From Agaricus subrufescens (taxonomy: Eukaryota; Basidiomycota; Agaricomycetes; Agaricales; Agaricaceae), in contig CM057063.1 of assembly GCA_029945375.1 (NCBI GenBank), positions 1,733,894-1,797,893 of the forward strand: DNA of 64,000 nt, given 5' to 3'. A program made the translations under genes and the position numbers. Under the pieces are notes generated by a model. That model searched no databases and had not been told where the DNA came from. It was given only the letters and a program-made list of their open reading frames with translations. Shown in pieces: positions 48,579-59,469 of this stretch. Within the stretch, counting starts at the first letter, position 1, and each line of letters opens with the position of its first letter.

Positions 48579-50188
48579 AATGCGCTCCATCGAGCCTTCA
48601 ACTGACCTGGTCGGCTTCACATCATTTCTTTTGCATACATCGGCACATGCTTCGTTACTTCTTTTCGGCTCCCCTGTGACGCACCACACGATACCAGTAC
48701 CTTATGAATTCTCGACGAGTTTAGTTCATCGACGCCACGACAGAATAAAGCGCCCCTTCCTGTCATCGTTCGTATCATGTTGATCATTCTTGCCCCTCCC
48801 GCCCAGTCATTCGTTTGTGGAATCGCACCCATACAATATCCTATTCGACCCTTTTCATCATTCCGACATTGTACTGTGGGTCTGCGTTATGAACAACGGT
48901 AACGGATACCCTATAGTGCTCCCACTCCTGTTGAACTCGATTCAACGTTTATGCTTAGCGACACTGTGCCTCGCCCATACCGTGTCCCTGCTTCCCACGT
49001 TAACCGAGTTACCCCTTGCCGGTTTATCGAGCGCATCATGTATTGTTATTGACCGATCTCGTCATACAACACCCAGTTGTATAACTATTCGTCGGATCAT
49101 TTCCTGCCATGGTATAGATTTCTTCCAGTCGTCCGAGGAAGCGGATACACTTCGTTTCTCTGGACCTTCGTGGCCCATCTGTTCGGGTTCAGGCTACGCA
49201 CACGGAGATAAGGAATTCCTGTGAGACAGTGATAGCAATTAGCCACCTCCGTGTTATTTATGTCATCGGAGAATGATTGCGATGCGCATATGACAGATGG
49301 TCGCCACGCGTTGCGAGGTAATGCCCTTTCTCCCGTCGCAACCTACGCTCCCCCTTGTCTACTGGATTCCCCTGTGCCGCTGCCTCCATCGAAAAGCAAG
49401 AACGGAGCGCGCGATGTCCGCTGCACCGTTCTTCGTCACCCATCGCTCAGCCTCTCGGACACCTTGTTTCTCGATGGTATTATTCTGACAGATTTTTTGT
49501 ACTGGGTTTCCTCCAGCTCTGTTTGCATCGGCACGCTATACATTAAGTCTTAACGACCTCTCGACATCAAAACTTACACTGCATTGTTCATTCATCTTCC
49601 ACTACTTTGGCGCACACTTTAATGGGACTCGTCAGTTTCGTGATGAGCACTCTTTCTTACCGGCTTTCAAATGTTTATTCTTTCTCTGGGTTCATTGTCG
49701 ATATTCTTTGAACAGATGTTGATATGTGTGCCTTTCCTTGATTTTATTTCTCATAGTTTATATCATGCTGCATAACTGCATTTACAAAATCTAATTCTCT
49801 TTCATTTTCTATTGAAGTCTCAATAAAAACGTGATTTCATTGGTGGCAGGAAAAAGAGCAGTGTATTTGATACCTAATCCAAAAAAATGTACAGTTTTCA
49901 AGAAACTACTAGATTGTACAGTGGGTTGGATGTACCGGCGAGTGAAAGAGCTCAATAAATGAGAAGGAAACACGGCTCAAGTGAAATAAACGTGAAGGTT
50001 GAACTATACTCATACTATAATGAATGGACTCTTCCCCCTTCCTTATACGGAGAATCCGCCCTGGTATCGATTCCTGCCGGTATTGGCTGCTACGTCACGC
50101 AGCTCTCCCGTATATCGTTCGGCCCTGCCGCATAAAAACAATATCGTACCCAGACCGTCATCATGACTATTCTGCTTCCACTGGGCCT
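48579..50188. other. Intergenic 1.6 kb between MED19 and the GTPase cluster
   Basis: No gene was assembled. The 49251-49553 region has three overlapping open frames on the plus strand, none protein-like. 49560-49860 is AT rich. This marks the boundary between housekeeping genes and the GTPase cluster. Confidence 0.4.
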
Positions 50189-51375
50189 CTATACATCCCC
50201 AATCTTGACGGCTTTCTATAGCGATGTTAACGACTGAGGGCCATTTGAGGGGAGTATACTCACGGCTCGTGCCTTCTTTCCACCAAATATTCCTGCAATC
50301 TTGGTTCCTAGTGACACCTTGAATTTTTTCGCTTCCTCAAACGTCTTCTGGAAATCTGCTTCGATTTTATCGTATTCCTTCTTCAGCTCCTTCGACAAAG
50401 CAGGATCGTTCGACCTCTCCACCTGGGCGAGCAGTGATTTCAGAGCGTCTTTCTGGTCTGCGAGTTGTTTTTGAAGCGAAGTATATAATGTTTTTCCTGC
50501 TTGCGTCTCATTGAGTTTGATCCCAAGGTCGACCATTTCCTCCTGCAATAGGACTATCTCCCTCTTAAACTTTCTCTCGTGAGATTCGATCAGCTTTTTG
50601 ACAATGCGCCAGGCTTCATCACTGTTGGTTTCGGATAAACGTTCGACGCTGGATCCTCTCCTGATCAATGGCTCCCAGAATTTGGATTGAAGTTCCTTTT
50701 CTCTGGCTTCTCCGATTTCTGGTTTGATCTTTCCCCACATGGTCGATACCAAGTACACTTGGTTCATGACGACGTCTCCGCATAGTTCTCCGAACATACG
50801 GAGGTTCTTGTATGGTGAACCGGCCATACGATTGTCGGTAATACGGTGAAGGTATATAAGACCACTCAATTTAACGTCCGCCTTATACCTAACCACCATA
50901 ACTTTCAGTTTCACCTGCTATCAACCTGGAGCGTATACGAAACTTACGTATTTTGGAGCCACTCGCTGATCATTTGCAAGATTTGCATATCGGACCTCGT
51001 CGTATCGTCAAATCCAGGTGTATCAACGAGCACGACACGTTTGCTCTCATCGAGCGGGTGAGTGACGGTCGTGGCCTCTATTTGGCTAGTAACCGATTTC
51101 AATGTGTTTCCAGCACGTCGATCTTGATCATTGGCGCCCGTTAGGAGGTCAATAAACTTGGTAAAACGAAAAATAAATGATGAATGGTTTGTTCAACGCT
51201 CAAATGCGATGGAGATAATCCTCACAAAACTTTTCCCGGCTCCTGTAGGTCCCATGAATCTGTTTTGATACCTCGAGTCAGCATAAATAGCAAACTTGAA
51301 TGAACTGTCCCCTACTCACGCTATAATGGTGTCGTCTTTTCGAACATCCTTCGTAGGGTTGATTTGTTTCGCCAT
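50189..51375 (-). CDS. AIG1/GIMAP-like P-loop GTPase 1
   Basis: Five exons (51375-51320, 51259-51226, 51156-50948, 50888-50264, 50215-50189) give 316 aa. The N-terminus is short (MAKQINPTKDVRKDDTIIA). The P-loop FMGPTGAGKS sits alone on the 34-nt exon. The G3 motif is VVLVDTPGFDDT. The family block GLIYLHRITDNRMAG follows. At the G4 position the sequence is VSTMWGK, so the Asp expected for guanine recognition is replaced by Gly. Residues ~190-290 form a long charged coiled coil (VERSNDPALSKELKKEYDKI), ending with a basic tail. It is closest to cluster member 7. Function is unknown; AIG1-like proteins elsewhere are membrane-associated switch or scaffold GTPases in immunity. Confidence 0.83.
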
Positions 51376-51772
51376 GGGCCGCTATCCACTAGTACTGGAA
51401 ATCCGGGGAAGTGGGGTATTGAAGTTGGGGGACGACACATGCTTCAGCGGCTTTAATGCTTTGGGACGTGATTCGATGTTGTATACATGCGGTTGCCTTG
51501 AGGCTAAGCATACGCCCTATCCCATTGAGTTTCCCGATCTCATCGCGTAGTGTATACTTATACACGGGTTTATCGGCGCTTTCCCAATGTTATGACGCCT
51601 TTTGCACTACGTGGAGATCGAGCGACTCTTGTCTGCAGGGTCAATCAACACTTGTTCGCATCAAAGAGTGACCAAGACTTAGTCTTGGTTCATAGTCAAT
51701 TTAGGTTTTCTCTTGTAGAGCCACGCGCCGGATAATTATTGAATCTATATACCGTCGTAAATGCTATATAAA
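51376..51772. other. Spacer between GTPase genes 1 and 2
   Basis: These 397 bp are the 5' flank of gene 1 and the 3' flank of gene 2. No further coding signal. Confidence 0.4.
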
Positions 51773-53291
51773 TTAGGACATGCCGAAATAACGAGTTTTC
51801 ATACCCAACGACTTGAAAAATCTCTGTGAAGCAGTCACTTTCAGCTTCGATAAATCACCTTTCGCCTCCTGGCGGGATCGCTCCAGTTCTTTGTATTGCG
51901 CATCCAACAAGCCCGCGACTTCCTGGTCCGTCCCTGGTTTGTTTATCTGCTGCTGGAGTGTATTCATTAAATCTTTTCGCTTCTTGTCAAGGTCGTCCAT
52001 CTGAGCGTAAAGCTCATACCCAGCATCTGTCTTAGGTAGAGATTTACCCTGCTCGACTGTCTCCCTCTGCAGCTGCGGTCGTTGCTGCGACCTCGAGTTC
52101 TCGAGTAGGTAGTTGATGATGGCCCAAGCTGAGTCAACAGTACCATCATGTCGCTGGGTAGTGGATCCTCGATCTATCATGGGTTTCCAGAAAGTACCCC
52201 TGAGCTCCCGCTCACGGATACTACCAATTTCCTGTTCGTCGAGCTCATCCCACATCGTGGTAACCAGTACTACCCTATTAAACCAACGAGGCCCACAGAT
52301 CCTCTCGAATAGCTCTAGATTCTTGAGTGGCGTGCCCGCCATTCGATTGTCCGATATGCGGTGAAGGTAGAGGACACGGCTGAGGTAGATGTTCTTTGAC
52401 CCTCTACGAACAACAGAGCTTGTTAAAAAAGTGAAAAGGGGTTGGCCTCCGACTTACGTTTTTTTCAGCCAGTCAGAGATTATTTCCAAGATTTCATAAT
52501 CGGATTTGTGTGTATCGTCAAAGCCTGGTGTATCGACCAACACGAGGTTCACGCCGCTACCAGGAACATGGATTCGGACAGCATGTACTCCGCTTGTTTG
52601 AGACGATAAGCCATGCCCTATACCCTTGTCTTCACCGGCAATGGCACTGAGGAACTATCAAACGACTGTAAGAAATCTTGATTAACTTTGCACGACGCCA
52701 CTGACTGAGCTCTTTCCGGATCCTGTCGGTCCCATTAACCTGATAAACGTGAGATGCGGTTCGATCAGAAATACAGGTAGGCTTACGCTACGAGAACGTC
52801 ACTCTCTTTTAGCTGCTCAACTTTGACATCGCCTGACACCTTTAGTTGATCGCACGATGCATTTCGGGAATTTGTTAAAGAGTCTGCCTGGGGTTTCTGA
52901 GGCTAGCGTTGCGTGGATTGAGCATTAGGGTCAAGCACAATAAACGCAGGAGATGTAACACCTTCTTTGGGCCGAAGCTAAAGAAATTTGAGAAGGCAGA
53001 CGTCAAGATTGAACTAGTGCCGACTCCGTCTGTTGGAGGCTCTACTTCAGTACTCTGGCAACAGAGAGTAGAGACACAGCTTGAACGTACCTGCCATAGC
53101 TTTGGATGAACTTACCACAGGGGGTGTTATGAGATCGAGAGTCCTACTCGACGTGGTTGAATTATTAGGCGATGCTGATCTTACCCAAACTCAGCAAGAC
53201 GAAACGAATTTTACCAGAAAAACATACGAGCTCGAGGGTTCTGCAGTTTTATCGGGAGATTGTGTCTCTGATCTGTAGTGTACCTCTCGAG
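51773..53291 (-). CDS. AIG1/GIMAP-like P-loop GTPase 2
   Basis: Supported exons are ~53291-53228 (5' end unresolved), 53174-53116, 53054-52962, 52902-52787, 52739-52706, 52654-52458 and 52403-51773, all in phase. Before the GTPase domain is a Ser/Thr/Pro-rich extension of at least 110 residues (TSSRTLDLITPPV, then SAFSNFFSFGPKK). The P-loop LMGPTGSGKSS occupies the 34-nt exon, and the switch I region is GIGHGLSSQTS. G3 is VLVDTPGFDDT and G4 is LVTTMWDE, with Asp present. The C-terminal coiled coil spans roughly the last 100 residues. No in-frame ATG was found at the 5' end, so another exon upstream is likely. Confidence 0.78.
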
Positions 53292-53775
53292 AATGGCTAT
53301 GATGCGGAAGGAAAAGTGAAAAAAAATGTTATTTGAGTATCTGTTTGCTCGTAAATTGCTCACTTTAGGTAACCAATATCTGCTGGGCTGTTCGAAGGCT
53401 TTGCTTGAAGGTCAGTCCCCGTTGGTCGCGAGTGTGTCATTAGTGTCCTACTCTGAGGTGCTATTAAGACCGCATACAGACGCTTAGTTGGGGAATAAAG
53501 GCCGTCAACGAGGCTAGCTGCGCTACACGCCGGGTAAGGATGCACCTTCACATCAAAAGCGACACGCTGACCAGGCCCCGTGGGGGGCGTCTAGTCATCA
53601 ATGTTCCTTGTCAAGAAGTGCTTCAAAAACTCGCAAAGAACACGAGGTGATCGATTACTGAATAGATCTCTGCGATTGCGATCGATGACATCCTGGTAGA
53701 GCACGATGCAGGTAGGGTTACAGATAATACGCCTGCAAGTTTGTGGCCGGGTGTCCTGTTCGCCATTCCAAAGCA
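53292..53775. other. Divergent spacer between GTPase genes 2 and 3
   Basis: These 484 bp lie between oppositely oriented GTPase genes and should contain both promoters and the missing first exon of gene 2. No other signal. Confidence 0.4.
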
Positions 53776-54572
53776 ATGGGTTCTGCCATCTCTAAACGCC
53801 TGCCCGTCGAAAGCATAGACGAGAATTGCTTTATCATTGCGTGAGTCTACAAGATAAATGCTTTCAGAAAATGCTTAAAGCACCTTCAGAGTCGTTGGAC
53901 AAACAGGAGTCGGCAAAAGCACAGTGAGTGATGCGAATTAGGATACAAAACGAATACTCACCTGGTAGTTCAGTTCATAAACACTGCGGCGAGAAATGAC
54001 ATTCTGGGCATTGGCCACAGCCTGAAGCCCGACACGCGCGAAGTGAACTACGTGGAATGCTACGATCCCGAAAGCAATGACAAGCGGAAGGTCGTTTTTG
54101 TGGATACACCGGGATTTGATTCAGAGAAGGAGGAAAGTGCCATCGAGAAAAAGCTCAGAAATTGGTTAAAGAAGGTGTAAGCCATCTGCCCTCCATGAAT
54201 AGCCTTGGCATACCCATGTCCCCGCTTAGGTCCTCCAAAAAGCTCAAGATTTTCGGTATATTGTACCTCCATCGTATAACGGACCCCAAGCTTTCTAGTC
54301 CTCCGATACGGCATTTGACGGTGCTCAGGACGTTGTGTGAGGAGTCGATCAAAGGATTTCCGAACAGGGTGATATTGGTGACGACAATGTGGGGAAAGGG
54401 GACCAGCGCGCAGCAGAGCATCTACGAAAGTCGAGAAGCGGAGCTGCAGAAATACTGGGACAAGCTGCCCTCTGGGAGCGTGGTCTCCAAAATTATGCGC
54501 TTCGACAAGACTCCCGAGAGCGCCTGGAAAATCGTATTTACATTAAGAGGTACCGAGGATGAAACGCAGTGA
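53776..54572 (+). CDS. AIG1/GIMAP-like P-loop GTPase 3, short form
   Basis: Four exons (53776-53840, 53890-53923, 53974-54176, 54230-54572) give 214 aa. The start MGSAISKRLP fits an N-myristoylation consensus (Gly2, Ser6). The P-loop is VVGQTGVGKST on a 34-nt exon, switch I GIGHSLKPDT, G3 VVFVDTPGFDSE, family block GILYLHRITDPKLS, and G4 VTTMWGKG with the Asp replaced by Gly. The protein stops just after the ESAWKIV block, so the ~90-residue coiled-coil tail present in all other members is absent. It may be a natural short form or a truncation. It is the most diverged member of the cluster. Confidence 0.78.
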
Positions 54573-54883
54573 TATTTGCTCCTATTTACTTGTTCTCTCT
54601 CTCCTCCCTGAACTATGTCGCGATTTATATGGTCCGAAGCTTACACGCCTGAACGACGAGCCGTCTTGAGTTCCCTGTGACTGATTCGGGGTCATTGGAC
54701 GACCACGAGCTTCAACTCATGGCCTCCGCGTTTCCCTGTACCTTGGCTGGCAACGACTCTGCGGAAGATCTGCCTTCTGCCACCGCATCCAACCTCGTTG
54801 CTCGTTGTATATCCCTGGTTAGCGCTTTCTCTCTTTAGAATTTATCCCCAAACTTATCATTCGTCATTAAAATTTTAAGAACA
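54573..54883. other. Spacer between GTPase genes 3 and 4
   Basis: These 311 bp show no in-frame continuation of gene 3 and no remnant coiled-coil coding sequence that I could identify. Confidence 0.4.
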
Positions 54884-56410
54884 ATGAACAACGATGCTAC
54901 GACGTCTCTGGAGTCACCAGCGTCTGAGCACTGCAGTTTCTACACCGCGTACTCCCTAAGTCACTATGTAGAAACGCCAACGGATTCCGACAGTTTGAGG
55001 TCCAGTAACATGTGCAATTTTCGAAGACCCCTTGGCAGTTCAATCACTTTGGCTAGTCTTCCTGATTCTCCTACAGCTTCTTCGGAGAACCTTGAATCCA
55101 GAACCAGCACAATGCGCGTTATGCCCCAACAGAGCAAAACTTCAATGGGCATTGATAGTCAGACATTTGGGAGCCAGCACGACCTCCAAAACCTCACGGA
55201 ACGTTCACCAAGAATCATAGCGTGAGTGCTCGACTAACCTCCCACATGAATGAATCCAAGCTTCATATTGACAGCGTGATGGGCCCTACGGGTGCGGGAA
55301 AGAGCACAGTAAGCTAGATTTAATCTATCAAAGTCTAGTGGCTCACCCTCGTCAGTTCGTCAAAACAGCAACAGGAGTGGATGACGTCAGGATAGGCCAC
55401 AGACTAGTTTCTTGTACAGATGAAGTACGCGCTGTTCGCTGTCGGCATCCTTCCCAGGATGGCGATATTGTTCTCGTCGACACTCCCGGCTTCGATGACA
55501 CCTATAAGAGCGATGCACAAATTCTGGAACGGATAGCTGATTGGTTGAAGGACACGTTTGAGTGATTCCCCTTGCCCTTTGACTCACCTAGTAACCTGCG
55601 TATGATAGGTATCAAGCTGGGGTCAGGTTGTCCGGCATCTTATATCTCCATCGTATCACGGACAATCGCGTAACAAACACGATCATACGAAACTTGGATA
55701 TGTTTCAAAAGCTCTGTGGATCAGACGCCCTCTCGTCTATCGTTTTTGTGACGACCAACTGGGATACCCTCCAGGCTAAGAATCTTCCCGAGGGTGAAGC
55801 TAACGAGGAACAACTTCGCAACCTGTACTGGAAGGAACTCCTTGACGCCGGCTCAAAGATGCTGCGATTTGATAACACGTATTCTTCGGCGTGGAACATC
55901 ATAGATTCGGTTCCCGAAAATGCGATCTCACTCAAAATCCAACGGGAGATGGTCGACGAAGGTAAAAGCCTTCACGACACAACTGCCGGCAGGACGTTGT
56001 CGTCCTGGCTTCAACGGGCCAGCGAAATTTTCCACAACATCATACAACGGCTTGAACGGCTCTTAAAAGGCGTCGTGGATTCTCCGGATCGTCCTAGCGC
56101 AGAAAGCAAGCGGTACAAAGATGATTTGCGGGAGGCCACCGAAGTTTTGAGGGTGGTCAACAAACAGGAGAGGCGCCTTTCTCGTAGTGCGTCAGTTGCG
56201 AGCTCGGTGGTATGTGTCCTCCTGTTTCTATGATGAATGTGCTAAAAAGAATCCAGGCTCGAAGACTGAAACCGAGAAAGGTAAGTAGCCTTCTTAATTG
56301 ACCTACCTAAGTATGTTCTTGATGTCACTCAGAAGAAAACGCTCCAGTTTGAGGGGCCCGACGATCCTCGAAGCTCTGACGAGTTAGCTGTGGGACTCAC
56401 TCGATTGTGA
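54884..56410 (+). CDS. AIG1/GIMAP-like P-loop GTPase 4
   Basis: Six exons (54884-55221, 55275-55308, 55356-55555, 55609-56209, 56257-56280, 56333-56410) give 424 aa. The first ~112 residues are Ser/Thr rich and disordered. The P-loop VMGPTGAGKST is on the 34-nt exon, followed by IGHRLVSCTDEVRAV (switch I), IVLVDTPGFDDT (G3) and GILYLHRITDNRVTN. G4 is VTTNWDT with Asp kept. The middle and C-terminal parts are helical and charged, ending in a basic segment (RRLKPRKKKTLQF) and an acidic tail. The two small 3' exons were placed by phase and good splice sites. Confidence 0.83.
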
Positions 56411-57298
56411 AGACTTGGTCTGTTTTTTCCTGCATATCAGTTGCACTTATTTGATATGCGCGCACCCGGAATACGCGGGACGATTTCTGGGCAGCAGTCT
56501 GCGACTTGCTGGTTGTATCACTTACATGTGTTTCATATGGCTGTTGGGCCCTCCTTATTAATGCATTTGATGGGTTTTCTGCGTAAGACCTCACATGCCC
56601 ACTGGAGCTTGTGAGCATCATTTTTTTCAAATCTTTTTATGTCGCAGATACGACACACGAGTGATCCCACCGTTATGTTGTTACTATGACTTCATTAAAT
56701 CTACCCGCCCGTCACCGAGCCGGTCGCCAATCTCATTAACTAATTATAAACACGACTCAATCAAAGTCATTTCCACCGGTCCCGATACCGATACGACGGT
56801 GGTTTAGGAATCGTTATTCTCAAAAATTGTTGGGAAAATGATCTCACGGCGTGGTTCTGCAGAACACCTGTCTTGCTATGATCAAAGTGTTTATACGCTC
56901 AAACCATTTCAGTAAACATGATTTCCGGCCGATCCCACCTGACTGTCTTATTCCGACTCTATTCCGGTTGCCAAATCAAGCCGACTGGTGCATAAAGCTT
57001 TCAACTATAGTTTGTCTTACAAACATTCAGAGTAGGAGTGCGCCGAACGGTCGTTAGGTGAGGCAGATCCACTGTCAAGTGCGTATGTCAATGTTGATAT
57101 TTTATTGCAATGCATGAAGGGACTGGAGCGCCGAGCCACGGGTTGATACCCCATTTATCACTTTGTCAGATCCCTGCGTGGGATATGGCACACATGTGCG
57201 GGTGACGAGTCTGATGGCATATCATTGTTGAAGCTGTAATATCCTCATTCCACTTTGATTTTGCATCGCTCTCTTCCTCACAACTTCCCCTGAACTTG
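56411..57298. other. Spacer between GTPase genes 4 and 5
   Basis: This 888 bp region lacks convincing coding sequence. It adjoins the outer edge of the left arm of the inverted duplication. Confidence 0.4.
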
Positions 57299-58959
57299 AT
57301 GACGCCGCATCGAAAGGCCTGTTCTTCAGCCGCTCCACGGGGTGAAGTGGCCGATGTTTGCAGCCATTCGTGTACCGAACGTCGATCGTGGGTGAATGTC
57401 TTATGAGTGAGCCACAGCCAACTAACATTAGTTTACTCTCTCCTTTCATAGGGCTTGTGACAGCGTAGTGCCTGACAACCTATCCAGTTCAGGTCGCTCC
57501 AGTCAGGACGACAATCAGACAACAGATCGCAGGCCGCAATCGCAACGGCTCAACTTGGGTGGATCTTCGCTAGCCAACATCAAAGGTAAGATCAGGTTCT
57601 GCCTCGCTCCACTTACTCACAGTGTCAATAGAGGAGAGACCTTGGTATTTGACTTTCATGTGTGCCCTCCAGTATTTCAAAATTTGAAGTACTTATCCCT
57701 TTCCAGAAGGTTGTTTTGCGACTCCAAAAGGGTCTGTGATCGCTCTCCACCTTCCAACCTTCATCTCCGCTTATAGTGTAACTAGACACGAGGTTCTGGC
57801 ACAGACACGACTAGTGGTGCTAGTAGCGAACAGATATTTTTTAAGAGACCGTGGAATTACTCGCGGGCGAAACAAACCGTAATGGTGGAGGAATTGAAAG
57901 AGACGGATATTGTAGTTGCGTAGGTATTGCTTGTTCTGGATTAGTCACATGCTCATCCGTCTTTCCTAGGTTGATGGGACCGACGGGATCAGGGAAGAGT
58001 TCAGTATGTCACCAGGTCGCATTGACTTCCTCTCATGATTATTCTTACGTTTTGTGTGCAGTTCATCAGCCGCGTCGCAGGCACAGATGTCGGTATAGGA
58101 CACAGTTTAGTGTCCCATACCAGCCAAGTGACAGCCATCCGTGTTCGCGTTCCTGATGCAGATGTTGAGATTGTCTTAGTAGATACCCCCGGGTTCGATG
58201 ATACCGCTAGATCCGATTATGAGGTACTTGAGTTGATTAATAATTGGCTTAAACAAGCGTAAGTTGGAACAGTTCTTTCTATGACATGATGCATTGACTC
58301 TTCAAAGGGGTCACAAGGGCATTCTCCTAGACGGTTTATTATACCTTCACCGGATTTCCAGTAATCGAATGTCCGGAACTCCACTCAAAAATTTGGAGAT
58401 ATTCGAAAAGATTTGTGGTCCAAGGGCATGTAGCCGAGTCGTGATGGTGACAACCATGTGGGATAAGCTACCAGACGAGGAGACCGGAGAAACTCGCCTA
58501 GCGGAGCTTAAAGCGACTTTTTGGAAGCCAATGACTGACAGAGGTTCAAATACGGAGCGCTATAGAAACACTTCTGAGTCAGCATGGTGCATTCTAGGAC
58601 CTTTCCTCTCGCAGTCAAAGCGGCAGCTGCTCACACCGAGGGAGACAGGACGGCAAAAGCAGAAAGGTCTGGTCCGACTTCAGGAGGAGACGGTGCAACA
58701 GCGGAAGGATCTTCCTACCACCGACGCCGGACAAGCCGTGTACGGTAAAATCAAGGCTTTCAACCAATGCCGGAAATCATTGCTACGTACCCTCGAGAAA
58801 CGAATCAACGACCCAGGCACCGATGAAAGCGTTGTCGTTTCATTGCGTCAGGATTATGACCGGTTGGCGGAAGAGGGTGAAGTGCCGCAGAGACTAAAGA
58901 TATCACTGCCCCAGCGACTTTTAAAATCCATTGATATGAAGGTGCGGTATCGAAGATGA
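57299..58959 (+). CDS. AIG1/GIMAP-like P-loop GTPase 5 (left arm of inverted duplication)
   Basis: Seven exons (57299-57371, 57469-57585, 57707-57777, 57834-57919, 57970-58003, 58062-58258, 58308-58959) give 409 aa. The N-terminal ~115 residues are polar and partly basic, ending KQTVMVEELKETDIVV. The P-loop LMGPTGSGKSS is on the 34-nt exon. Switch I is GIGHSLVSHTSQV, G3 EIVLVDTPGFDDT, the family block GLLYLHRISSNRMSG, and G4 VTTMWDK (Asp present). The C-terminal part after LPTTDAG is a coiled coil (LRTLEKRINDPGTDESVVVS) unlike that of gene 6. Exon coordinates upstream of 57834 were set by comparing the two copies, which splice identically. Confidence 0.8.
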
Positions 58960-59469
58960 CACCAACTTTTCTGTTTAAGTTTACTTCGGAATGATTGTAT
59001 AACACCGGGCTAACTTTCGCATGTTCGATAGATCAAACTAACATTCCTAGAATTTATGGCAATACACTTTAGAATATCCAACATATCATAGTGAGCGCCT
59101 TGAACAGGCGGGTCTGATCCACGAGGTGTCAATTGGAACTCCGATATCTTTGAACGAATTTCAGAGACTTCCATAATTTTGAACACTGCATGTCGACAAC
59201 ATGGTAAACAGTATTGTCCTGTCTGCCGGTGTGATGAAACATTTATTCGAACGATCCAAATCCTATTTACCATCATTGAGTGGTATCACTGCTGGTCTTG
59301 AAAATGACGTCATAGGTAAAGAACCTGGAAGCTACGGACAAAATCTTCGACTTTCAAAGGCAGTGATAATGCTCGATAAAGTGTTTACGCGATATATCTG
59401 ATTGTCGATAACGTTTGGTGAAAGGACTCAAGGCTGTACAACGGTTATAATCAACTCACAGAAGCGGTC
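58960..59469. other. Central spacer of the inverted duplication
   Basis: These 510 bp lie between the convergent 3' ends of genes 5 and 6. A plus-strand frame at 59201-59401 is open but featureless. No inverted-repeat continuation or mobile element was recognised. Confidence 0.4.

Noticed and set aside
57851..58156. 101-aa plus ORF, with a matching 101-aa ORF in the right arm at 60270-60575
   Set aside because: Its conservation in both arms only reflects their near identity; it runs through two introns of genes 5/6 in a different frame.
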